Of a DNA stretch of 17,703 nucleotides, positions 6,100-11,333 are shown piece after piece; positions within the stretch are counted from its first letter, which is position 1, and each line of letters starts with the position of its first letter. Under the pieces are notes generated by a model that made no database searches, had not been told where the DNA came from, and saw only the letters and a list, made by a program, of their open reading frames with translations. Position numbers and translations under genes: made by a program. The DNA is from JAGNZR01 sp051648365 (GTDB lineage Bacteria; Fusobacteriota; Fusobacteriia; Fusobacteriales; Fusobacteriaceae), in the NCBI GenBank assembly GCA_051648365.1, contig JBOFEZ010000152.1, positions 1-17,703 of the forward strand, given 5' to 3'.

Positions 6100-6759
6100 A
6101 TTTTTATAAAATTCCTTTGCGGTTAGATAATCGGATTCATTATCTATATCAATTAAAACATCTGTCTGAAGCACTTCCAGCATTGCAAAGCCATCTTTTA
6201 ACATCATCCCATCTTCGAAAAATTTATCTTTATTAAAAATATGAAAACAGTGAGCGAATTCAAATCGATCTGGAATATTTTTTGTTGATAATTTTGTAAA
6301 ATCAATTTTGTCTATTACTGATTCCCCGCTGTTATTCAATACCCAGTTTTTAAATTTAATTACAGAAGTTCCATATTCACTATTTGAAGATTCAAAATTA
6401 TTAATTGTATCTTCTACTGTTCTTGTGCTCATATTTAGCACACATGGGTTTAAAAACATAATGTGAGAAGTGTTAATATTCACTATGTCTTTAAAAACAA
6501 AATTCAATGGGTCATCGGCCTTTGTCGTTTCAACATCACGATATATTATCTTAAGATTGAATTTTTTCGCAATAAGAACCAACTCCTCATCGCATTTAGC
6601 GATTAAAACATATTTGTTCTCATTATTGATTTTTGATAAATTTTCACAAGCGATGTCCCACATTGTAACATTATATTCGTTCAATGGCAAAGTATGTTTA
6701 TTTGGTAGTCTCTCAGAGCTGAGCCTAGCTGGCATAAATATGCCTACTTTTTTCTTCAT
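6082..6759 (-). CDS. Cytidylyltransferase of the acylneuraminate/KDO type
   Basis: This 225-residue protein has the N-terminal nucleotide-binding signature of CMP-sugar synthetases (FMPARLSSERLPNKHTLPL, where the Arg-Leu...Lys pattern binds CTP). A D-P-L-N and L-N-P-C-V core follows, then a C-terminal D-I-D-N-E-S-D-Y element that is typical of the family. Relatives (NeuA, KdsB, SpsF-like) couple CTP to acidic sugars such as sialic acid, legionaminic acid or KDO, giving CMP-sugars for surface glycans. The exact sugar cannot be told. The ATG overlaps the permease stop (TAATG) behind AAAGGAGAC, so it is the last gene of the ABC operon and ends in the shared terminator. No sugar synthase such as NeuB is in the window, so the acceptor sugar may be imported or come from the host. 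Confidence 0.85.
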   Translation of the reverse strand: MKKKVGIFMPARLSSERLPNKHTLPLNEYNVTMWDIACENLSKINNENKYVLIAKCDEELVLIAKKFNLKIIYRDVETTKADDPLNFVFKDIVNINTSHIMFLNPCVLNMSTRTVEDTINNFESSNSEYGTSVIKFKNWVLNNSGESVIDKIDFTKLSTKNIPDRFEFAHCFHIFNKDKFFEDGMMLKDGFAMLEVLQTDVLIDIDNESDYLTAKEFYKNKKHTI

Positions 6760-7316
6760 TAATTGTCTCCTTTCTTATTTAATATAATCATAATTGGCAA
6801 TATAGCTGCAACAGATATAAATAAAGTTAGATAAAAATTAAAATACCCATCATATATAATATTAGAATGTAAACGGACTAATTCGTCTTGTATCAAATTG
6901 TATTTTAGTGCCATTGACTTTGAGATAAAATACTCATTGTAAATCATTATAAAATTAGTTGCAAATATAACCTTTACCTTTCCAATATAAACTGGGAGCA
7001 CGAAAGTGCGTATTGGACAAGCACCATCTTCTTTGCACATGTCATAGTAAATAGGTGGAATTGTCAATTTGAAAGCCCCATACATGTATATACTAAAACA
7101 TGTTTGGACAATGATAAAGGATAGAAAAATTGCCACCAAGCCCAGTCCAAATACTTTCACAAATAAAATTACTGAAAAAAAATTAATAGTAGGCTGAATT
7201 ATTCCAAAAAAATAAATGGATTTTGTATTTATTTTTTCAGCTATTAACATTCCTAATCCGGTTGAAATGATAGAGCATATAAAGCTTATTAATAGAGTTA
7301 TGATTATTGATAGCAT
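6759..7316 (-). CDS. ABC transporter permease, MalG-like
   Basis: The frame is open to an ATG at 7355 that lacks a ribosome site. ATG at 7316 follows GGGGGA at good spacing and gives 185 residues. Multiple hydrophobic segments are visible (SIIITLLISFICSII, FFSVILFVKVFGLGLVAIFL, YLTLFISVAAILPIMII). A cytoplasmic EAA-type loop (YYDMCKEDGACPIRTFVLPVY) docks the ATPase in binding-protein-dependent importers. It is short compared with usual MalG-type permeases (about 270 aa), so it may be a minimal form. The start overlaps the end of the upstream permease gene by 80 nt. Its probable role is the second half of a sugar or other small-solute importer. Confidence 0.8.
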   Translation of the reverse strand: MLSIIITLLISFICSIISTGLGMLIAEKINTKSIYFFGIIQPTINFFSVILFVKVFGLGLVAIFLSFIIVQTCFSIYMYGAFKLTIPPIYYDMCKEDGACPIRTFVLPVYIGKVKVIFATNFIMIYNEYFISKSMALKYNLIQDELVRLHSNIIYDGYFNFYLTLFISVAAILPIMIILNKKGDN

Positions 7317-7896
7317 GGATAATCCCCCATATGATAAAAGTAAAAAAAGATGCAAATGCTAAGGAAATCAATGAAACTTCAAACCCTCTCGCTAAATCGA
7401 AATGATTCATATTTTCATACCAATTGAATGTTTCAAAGTTTGCATTGGAATACTTTATCCCTCCAGAATTAAATGGGATAATAATATTAATTTTAAACCA
7501 CGTAGATAAAAAAGAAAATGGAATAATCATCTCTAACTTCGATAGAACTATTGGAAATTCAATTAATAAAAATGATTGATTGTCATCACAATCAAATTTA
7601 GCCGCCTCTATTTCCATAGTTATGTCCGATTTTGCATTTCTGGTGAAAAAATATGCAAATGGAAATCCAAAAAATGTAGACAACAATATAATGTGAAAAA
7701 AGGCATTGTTCATCGTGTTTAAATTTAGTAATTCTCTATAGATTAAAACTCCCGTTGGTGTCGGGAATGCCCACCAAATAGGAGTAAAATTTATCTTTTT
7801 ATATAGAAAAAAAAATGACAACCCAAACTGCAACAATACCGATACACTAGTTATTATTAGTGTATTCTTTAATATTAGAAATAAATGTTGATTCAT
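7237..7896 (-). CDS. ABC transporter permease, MalF-like
   Basis: This 219-residue membrane protein has ATG at 7896, 9 nt after GGAGGGG. Hydrophobic spans occur at the N-terminus (LFLILKNTLIITSVSVLLQFG), in the middle (FFHIILLSTFFGFPFAYFF) and near the C-terminus (SLISLAFASFFTFIIWGII). The EAA loop MEIEAAKFDCDDNQSFLLIE followed by FPIVLSKLE matches the ATPase-contact loop of type I importers, with Cys in place of the conserved Gly. It is shorter than typical MalF. It overlaps the solute-binding protein gene by 50 nt and the next permease gene by 80 nt, so the three genes are tightly coupled. Confidence 0.82.
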   Translation of the reverse strand: MNQHLFLILKNTLIITSVSVLLQFGLSFFFLYKKINFTPIWWAFPTPTGVLIYRELLNLNTMNNAFFHIILLSTFFGFPFAYFFTRNAKSDITMEIEAAKFDCDDNQSFLLIEFPIVLSKLEMIIPFSFLSTWFKINIIIPFNSGGIKYSNANFETFNWYENMNHFDLARGFEVSLISLAFASFFTFIIWGIIHAINNHNSINKLYMLYHFNRIRNVNS

Positions 7897-8926
7897 TTAT
7901 TTTCCCCTCCATAAATAACACAATGTTTTCCCTAAAGACCTTTTCTACTTTAATTTGATTTTTAATCTTAGGTAGGGCTATCCCATTTTTTGAAATCTCA
8001 ATCCATTGCGTTTTCAGCCTCTGTTCATCGATTGAAAGTGAAGAATAATCAATATCTATATCATAAGCCGGAAGATCCATATCTAAAAATTTTTCAGATA
8101 TAATATCTTTTTCCATATATAATTTTGCTATTTTTTTTGCATTATCTTTGTTCTTTGAGTTTTTGCTTATAGCAACTCCAGAAACTCCAATATAAGTATA
8201 TGGGCCAGGAGAGAAGGCATTTGTATTTCTTAAGTTTTCCGTTCCCCATGGTCTTTGATTTCCTAGATGAAAGACCCCGCTATGTATAAAATCTACTTCA
8301 TTATTGGCATAAGCCTTATACATATCTGGGTATTTGTCATTATAATGATTTACACCAAATACAATATTTTTATATAACGATAAAACTTTTGAGTAGTTTT
8401 TATCGTTGGTGTTTAACGGGTCAACACCATATAGTGTGCAGTATAAATAAAAATTTCTAAAAGAGTGACGATCGGTTCCGTTTGGTATTATAGTTTTTTT
8501 CCCAAAGAAATCCTCTGGAGCATTTAACTCTACAGAATTTGACACAAATCCATACGTGACTAACCCAACTGGAATAGCGACCAATTTGCCCCCTTCTGTA
8601 AAATAATCAAGAGCCCCCTTATTGAAATTATAAAGTGCCTTAAACTCCTCCACTGGTTCAAGATAAGAACTGATGTTGGTTATGTCTTGAGTAATAACAA
8701 TATCCGCTGACATTTTTGCTCTTTCCATCATTAAGAACTTATTTTCCAATTCAGAATTTGTTACACCAATGTAAGTTATATCAATATCAAAATCTTCCTT
8801 CGCTCTTTTCATAAGTTTTTTAGATAATTTAATTTCATTCGGCGATTCCATTGGATACACAATTGTAATTTTTGAAGATGAATAACAAATCGATGTAATT
8901 GTAAAAAATGCAATAATTGATTTCAT
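7847..8926 (-). CDS. ABC transporter extracellular solute-binding protein
   Basis: An in-frame ATG exists at 8947, but the GGAGGA ribosome site lies between it and the ATG at 8926. The latter is therefore the start and gives 359 residues. The N-terminus is a short signal sequence (MKSIIAFFTITSICYSSS). The Cys in SIC could be a non-canonical lipidation site, but the preceding Ile is atypical. The mature part follows the family 1 solute-binding plan: a first strand ITIVYPMESPNE, a hinge region (KLVAIPVGLVTYGFVSNSVEL), and later motifs such as VSGVAISKNSKNKDNAKKIAKLYME. It would deliver a sugar or similar small solute to the two permeases encoded next. The ligand cannot be inferred. The gene is first in its operon, 30 nt from a perfect promoter. 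Confidence 0.88.
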   Translation of the reverse strand: MKSIIAFFTITSICYSSSKITIVYPMESPNEIKLSKKLMKRAKEDFDIDITYIGVTNSELENKFLMMERAKMSADIVITQDITNISSYLEPVEEFKALYNFNKGALDYFTEGGKLVAIPVGLVTYGFVSNSVELNAPEDFFGKKTIIPNGTDRHSFRNFYLYCTLYGVDPLNTNDKNYSKVLSLYKNIVFGVNHYNDKYPDMYKAYANNEVDFIHSGVFHLGNQRPWGTENLRNTNAFSPGPYTYIGVSGVAISKNSKNKDNAKKIAKLYMEKDIISEKFLDMDLPAYDIDIDYSSLSIDEQRLKTQWIEISKNGIALPKIKNQIKVEKVFRENIVLFMEGKINESTFISNIKEYTNNN

Positions 8927-8955
8927 AAATAATTCCTCCGTACTCATTTATATAT

Positions 8956-8984
8956 ATTATATCATAATAATCAAAAAATGTCAA
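8956..8984 (-). promoter_or_regulatory. Perfect extended -10 promoter for the ABC/cytidylyltransferase operon
   Basis: On the minus strand, TTGACA (8984-8979) is followed by a 17-nt spacer and TATAAT (8961-8956). A TGN extension lies immediately before the -10 box (TGATATAAT). The start would be near 8949, about 22 nt upstream of ATG 8926. This is the strongest promoter sequence in the window. Confidence 0.92.
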
Positions 8985-9061
8985 GCATTTCTTTGGAGCT
9001 AATCAATTAGAATTAATATTTATATCTCCAATTTGATCAGGCCTTTCATTAGATTAATCCG

Positions 9062-9091
9062 TTGACATATCTGTGTGTGGAGACTAATTAT
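9062..9091 (+). promoter_or_regulatory. Possible promoter for the 9160-11001 operon
   Basis: TTGACA at 9062-9067 is followed, after 18 nt, by AATTAT at 9086-9091, which matches the -10 consensus at four of six positions. It lies about 70 bp upstream of the first gene. Between it and the gene is a small hairpin (TTTCAT-ATAG-ATGAAA, 9103-9118). The -35 box is perfect and the -10 box is weak, so an activator may be needed. Confidence 0.45.
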
Positions 9092-9159
9092 TCTTTTTTT
9101 CTTTTCATATAGATGAAAGAATTTTAAAGCTTTATATTATATTTTTTAGGAGGTTATAG

Positions 9160-9522
9160 ATGTATTTTTTATATGAGGATTATGCAATTAATAATAAGTT
9201 TGGGTTAGAATGTCATGCAATAGTTGTTGTTCAAAACCTATCTACACAAGTTACCTTTCCAACCAATATCAGCTTGATTACTGGCCAAGTAGCGATGTTT
9301 CCAGATACTCAAATAATTAGGGATTTAATAAGAGAAGGGAAGGATTTAAATATTGGAAATGATGGGATGCCGAGCGTACAGCCTCTGGAAATTAAATATG
9401 TCCACGAGGAAATATCGGAAGACACGGCTATTATAATGGGATTGGAAAAAAACGTAAAGGCAAATATAGTTGCGAAGGCACTCGGGACAACTATAGATAA
9501 AATATCAGCACTTGATGCTTAA
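9160..9522 (+). CDS. Unknown 120-aa protein, first of the plus-strand operon
   Basis: ATG at 9160 lies 6 nt after AGGAGG, an excellent ribosome site. The protein has 120 residues and no signal peptide or transmembrane segment. The N-terminal half looks strand-rich (LECHAIVVVQNLSTQVTFPTNIS). The C-terminal half contains a helical stretch (VKANIVAKALGTTIDKISAL). I do not recognise the family. It precedes a 48-aa protein, a glycosyltransferase-like protein and a lysozyme-like protein on the same strand with short gaps, so it probably belongs to the late or tail-associated transcription unit. A small virion or assembly protein is a guess only. Confidence 0.7.
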   Translation: MYFLYEDYAINNKFGLECHAIVVVQNLSTQVTFPTNISLITGQVAMFPDTQIIRDLIREGKDLNIGNDGMPSVQPLEIKYVHEEISEDTAIIMGLEKNVKANIVAKALGTTIDKISALDA

Positions 9523-9558
9523 ATGAATTCAAAGTAATGAATGTAGGAGGGCGGACAT

Positions 9559-9705
9559 GTGAATGAGCATAAAGATGTCGATATTGAGTTTCTATATTCT
9601 CAAATATTAGAAAGACTATCTAAGGATATTCAACTAATAGTTGAAGAACAAATTTCTAGAATATTATTTGATGTAACCGACAATCAAGAAGGATCAAAAA
9701 AATGA
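9559..9705 (+). CDS. Small 48-aa helical protein
   Basis: GTG at 9559 lies 8 nt after TAGGAGG (9544-9550). The frame ends at TGA 9703-9705, overlapping the ATG of the next gene (ATGA). The peptide reads as one long amphipathic, acidic helix with regularly spaced Leu and Ile (FLYSQILERLSKDIQLIVEE), which could form a coiled coil. There is no membrane segment. Short coiled-coil proteins are common in phage tail and lysis regions, but no specific family is recognised. The strong ribosome site and the start/stop overlap support it being a real gene. Confidence 0.7.
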   Translation: MNEHKDVDIEFLYSQILERLSKDIQLIVEEQISRILFDVTDNQEGSKK

Positions 9706-10445
9706 TTAGCACAGTGGAGAACATTTGTAATCAAAATAAAATACCATACAGGTTTGAGATTGAACCAAATAGCGACCCATTCACATTGTCGCATTTGACT
9801 TTTATGGGAGCACTCGGGGGAATTTACATTAGAAGTTGTGATATTGCCACAAATGAGGAAATAATAAATATTGCACTGCATGACAATAACCCAAATAATT
9901 TTATATCAAACATAAAATATATGAAACTTATTGTAGAAGCAATGGGAAACAAATATATACAGACTAAAAAATTATTAAATAAAATTGATTCAGTTGTCAT
10001 ACTCCCTGGATCAAATATATTAAATATTACCGTTGATTTTGATGCTGTCACTGCCGCTGTAAATAATGGAGCTTATGTCAAACCACATCCATATACAACG
10101 GCAGAGGACATTTTCGCACTAAAAAAAAGATATGGAAATAGAGTTCTTGGAAAAGATTATAGCGGGTGTGATATCATAAAAACATCAAAAAGAGTATACT
10201 CGACCGGGGCTTCTGAATTAGCAATTTATTCAATAGTTCTTGGTAAAACAGTAATGGATATTGGGAATAAAAACTCAAATACTAGAGGGGGATATTGTGC
10301 AATTTTTAATGAACTAATTAAATTGCCGCACTATATGAGACCAATAGCTTTGAAAAAGATATTATCGCATAAGATGTCTGGGATATTTTTTCCATTTGAT
10401 TATGCTGAAAAGAATATTGAAAATTTTATATTGGAAAACTTTTAG
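9702..10445 (+). CDS. Glycosyltransferase-like protein of the capsule/CDP-glycerol type
   Basis: This is a 247-residue protein. The second half carries the hallmarks of GT-B-type glycosyl or glycerophosphate transferases in capsule and teichoic-acid synthesis: a VKPHPYT motif (Lys127-Pro-His-Pro130), a following 'K-x-Y-x-x-R-V-L-G' segment, and the nucleotide-binding STGASELAIYSIVLGKTV loop (about 167-184). The first 120 residues (SHLTFMGALGGIYIRSCDIAT and VVILPGSNILNITVDFD) are not familiar. At 247 residues it is well below the usual 350-450 of such enzymes, so it may be a compact or partial version. It sits between small unknown genes and a lysozyme-like gene, in a tail-gene context. It might glycosylate a phage fibre or alter the host surface, but substrate and donor are unknown. 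Confidence 0.7.
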   Translation: MISTVENICNQNKIPYRFEIEPNSDPFTLSHLTFMGALGGIYIRSCDIATNEEIINIALHDNNPNNFISNIKYMKLIVEAMGNKYIQTKKLLNKIDSVVILPGSNILNITVDFDAVTAAVNNGAYVKPHPYTTAEDIFALKKRYGNRVLGKDYSGCDIIKTSKRVYSTGASELAIYSIVLGKTVMDIGNKNSNTRGGYCAIFNELIKLPHYMRPIALKKILSHKMSGIFFPFDYAEKNIENFILENF

Positions 10446-10453
10446 GAGGAAAA

Positions 10454-10555
10454 ATGTCAAGTAAAGCAAGGGAACAAAAAAATAATTATGTTGTTGAGAT
10501 GAATAACTTCTCGCACCTAAAGAGGGAGATGGGCAAATGGAATTATCTAGCTTAG
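10454..10555 (+). CDS. Possible 33-aa peptide gene
   Basis: ATG at 10454 lies 4-5 nt after AGGAGGA, and the frame ends at TAG 10553-10555. The peptide is 33 residues, basic and hydrophilic (SSKAREQKNNYVVEMNNF), with no membrane segment. It overlaps the start of the lysozyme-like gene by 19 nt, so its translation may mainly serve to couple the two genes. The good ribosome site supports it, but its length gives little coding evidence. Confidence 0.45.
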   Translation: MSSKAREQKNNYVVEMNNFSHLKREMGKWNYLA

Positions 10556-11001
10556 CAATGGAGAATATAGTAATCAAAAAAAAATTATATTTAAATGCAT
10601 ATCTGCTGGAGGATAAAACACCAGCAATAGGATACGGAACAATAAGATATCCAGATGGGTTCATGCCAGAATACTCTGGGAATGTAAAATTGGGAGATAA
10701 AATAGACCAAGATGTTGCAAAGATGCTGTTAAAGTATCAACTTCAACTATTTGAAGAGTGTGTAAATAACTTTATAAAAGTACCAATAACTCAAAACCAA
10801 TTCGATGCACTTGTTACAATTTGCTACAATATTGGAATAGAAAACTTTGTTCTCCATCCAGCAATAATACTAATAAATTCATTCCAATATAGGGAGGCAA
10901 TAGGGCTATTTAGAGTTCAATATAAAAGAGATAGACTATATATGCCAACAAAGAAAGAGATTGCACAAAGAGAATCTGAAGTCAAGTTATTCTTAAGCTA
11001 A
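10537..11001 (+). CDS. GH24 (T4-type) lysozyme homologue lacking the catalytic residues
   Basis: The protein has 154 residues with ATG at 10537, 8 nt after AGGGAG. It follows the phage lysozyme fold: LNAYLLEDKTPAIGYGT (residues 19-35) matches the family's 'L-x-A-Y...T-I-G-Y-G' segment, ITQNQFDALVTICYNIG is the classic second-domain helix motif, and QRESEVKLFL matches the usual 'R-R-x-x-E-x-x-L' end. However, alignment to T4 lysozyme puts Lys15 at catalytic Glu11, Leu24 at Asp20 and Ala30 at Thr26, so the whole triad is lost. There is no signal peptide. It probably does not cleave peptidoglycan by the known mechanism and could be a structural or glycan-binding derivative. It lies directly upstream of the fibre genes, not beside a visible holin. 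Confidence 0.8.
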   Translation: MELSSLAMENIVIKKKLYLNAYLLEDKTPAIGYGTIRYPDGFMPEYSGNVKLGDKIDQDVAKMLLKYQLQLFEECVNNFIKVPITQNQFDALVTICYNIGIENFVLHPAIILINSFQYREAIGLFRVQYKRDRLYMPTKKEIAQRESEVKLFLS

Positions 11002-11198
11002 TCAAAGAAACAAGGGAATTAAATAAACTAATGTTGCTTGGTAAGGTAAAATATAAAAATCAACATTAAATCAAGTTAGCTGAAGCCATTGAGATGCCTA
11101 TTTTTAATTCATATCTCTTTCTTATAAATATTTATAAATCTCTTTTATTTGATTTTATTGAGTAATGTTAATTTTATAAAGGCAAGGCTTTTTCGAAT

Positions 11199-11227
11199 TT
11201 GAGATTCCTGAAAATAACATAGATACT
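11199..11227 (+). promoter_or_regulatory. Possible promoter for the fibre operon
   Basis: TTGAGA (11199-11204, five of six matches) and GATACT (11222-11227, four of six) are separated by 17 nt. If used, it gives a leader of about 100 nt that contains the hairpin at 11291-11315. Confidence 0.35.
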
Positions 11228-11290
11228 ATTGGATACTGGTTTAGTAACCCATAAGTAGGTAATAAGGATAAAAAATAGTATTTAAATTAG

Positions 11291-11315
11291 TGTGCAGGAA
11301 ACTGCACATTTTTTT
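11291..11315 (+). terminator. Intrinsic terminator or attenuator just before the first fibre gene
   Basis: A 7-bp stem TGTGCAG / CTGCACA (11291-11297 with 11302-11308) closes a GAAA tetraloop and is followed by seven T residues (11309-11315). It ends only 18 nt before the TTG start of the fibre gene, leaving no room for another promoter in between. Confidence 0.75.
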
Positions 11316-11333
11316 ATAGAGAGGTGATACAGT

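Larger units (their letters stand above)
11002..11333 (+). other. Intergenic region upstream of first tail fibre
   Basis: About 330 AT-rich bases without a convincing gene. It contains a perfect 16-bp AT palindrome TTATAAATATTTATAA (11122-11137), a possible promoter (11199-11227), a terminator-like hairpin (11291-11315) and the ribosome site of the fibre gene (GAGGTGAT, 11321-11328). The order promoter, hairpin, ribosome site suggests a regulated leader for the fibre operon. Confidence 0.55.

Noticed and set aside
6759..7355. ATG at 7355 as the start of the second permease
   Set aside because: It has no ribosome site. ATG 7316 follows a good GGGGGA site.
6082..8926. The ABC genes as exporter of the modified peptide
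   Set aside because: A solute-binding protein plus EAA-loop permeases is an importer architecture, and there is no peptidase domain or ATPase in the operon.
8927..9159. Additional small genes or an RNA gene in the divergent region between the two operons
   Set aside because: The region holds promoters in both directions and short AT-rich inverted repeats only. No tRNA-like or structured RNA element could be recognised.
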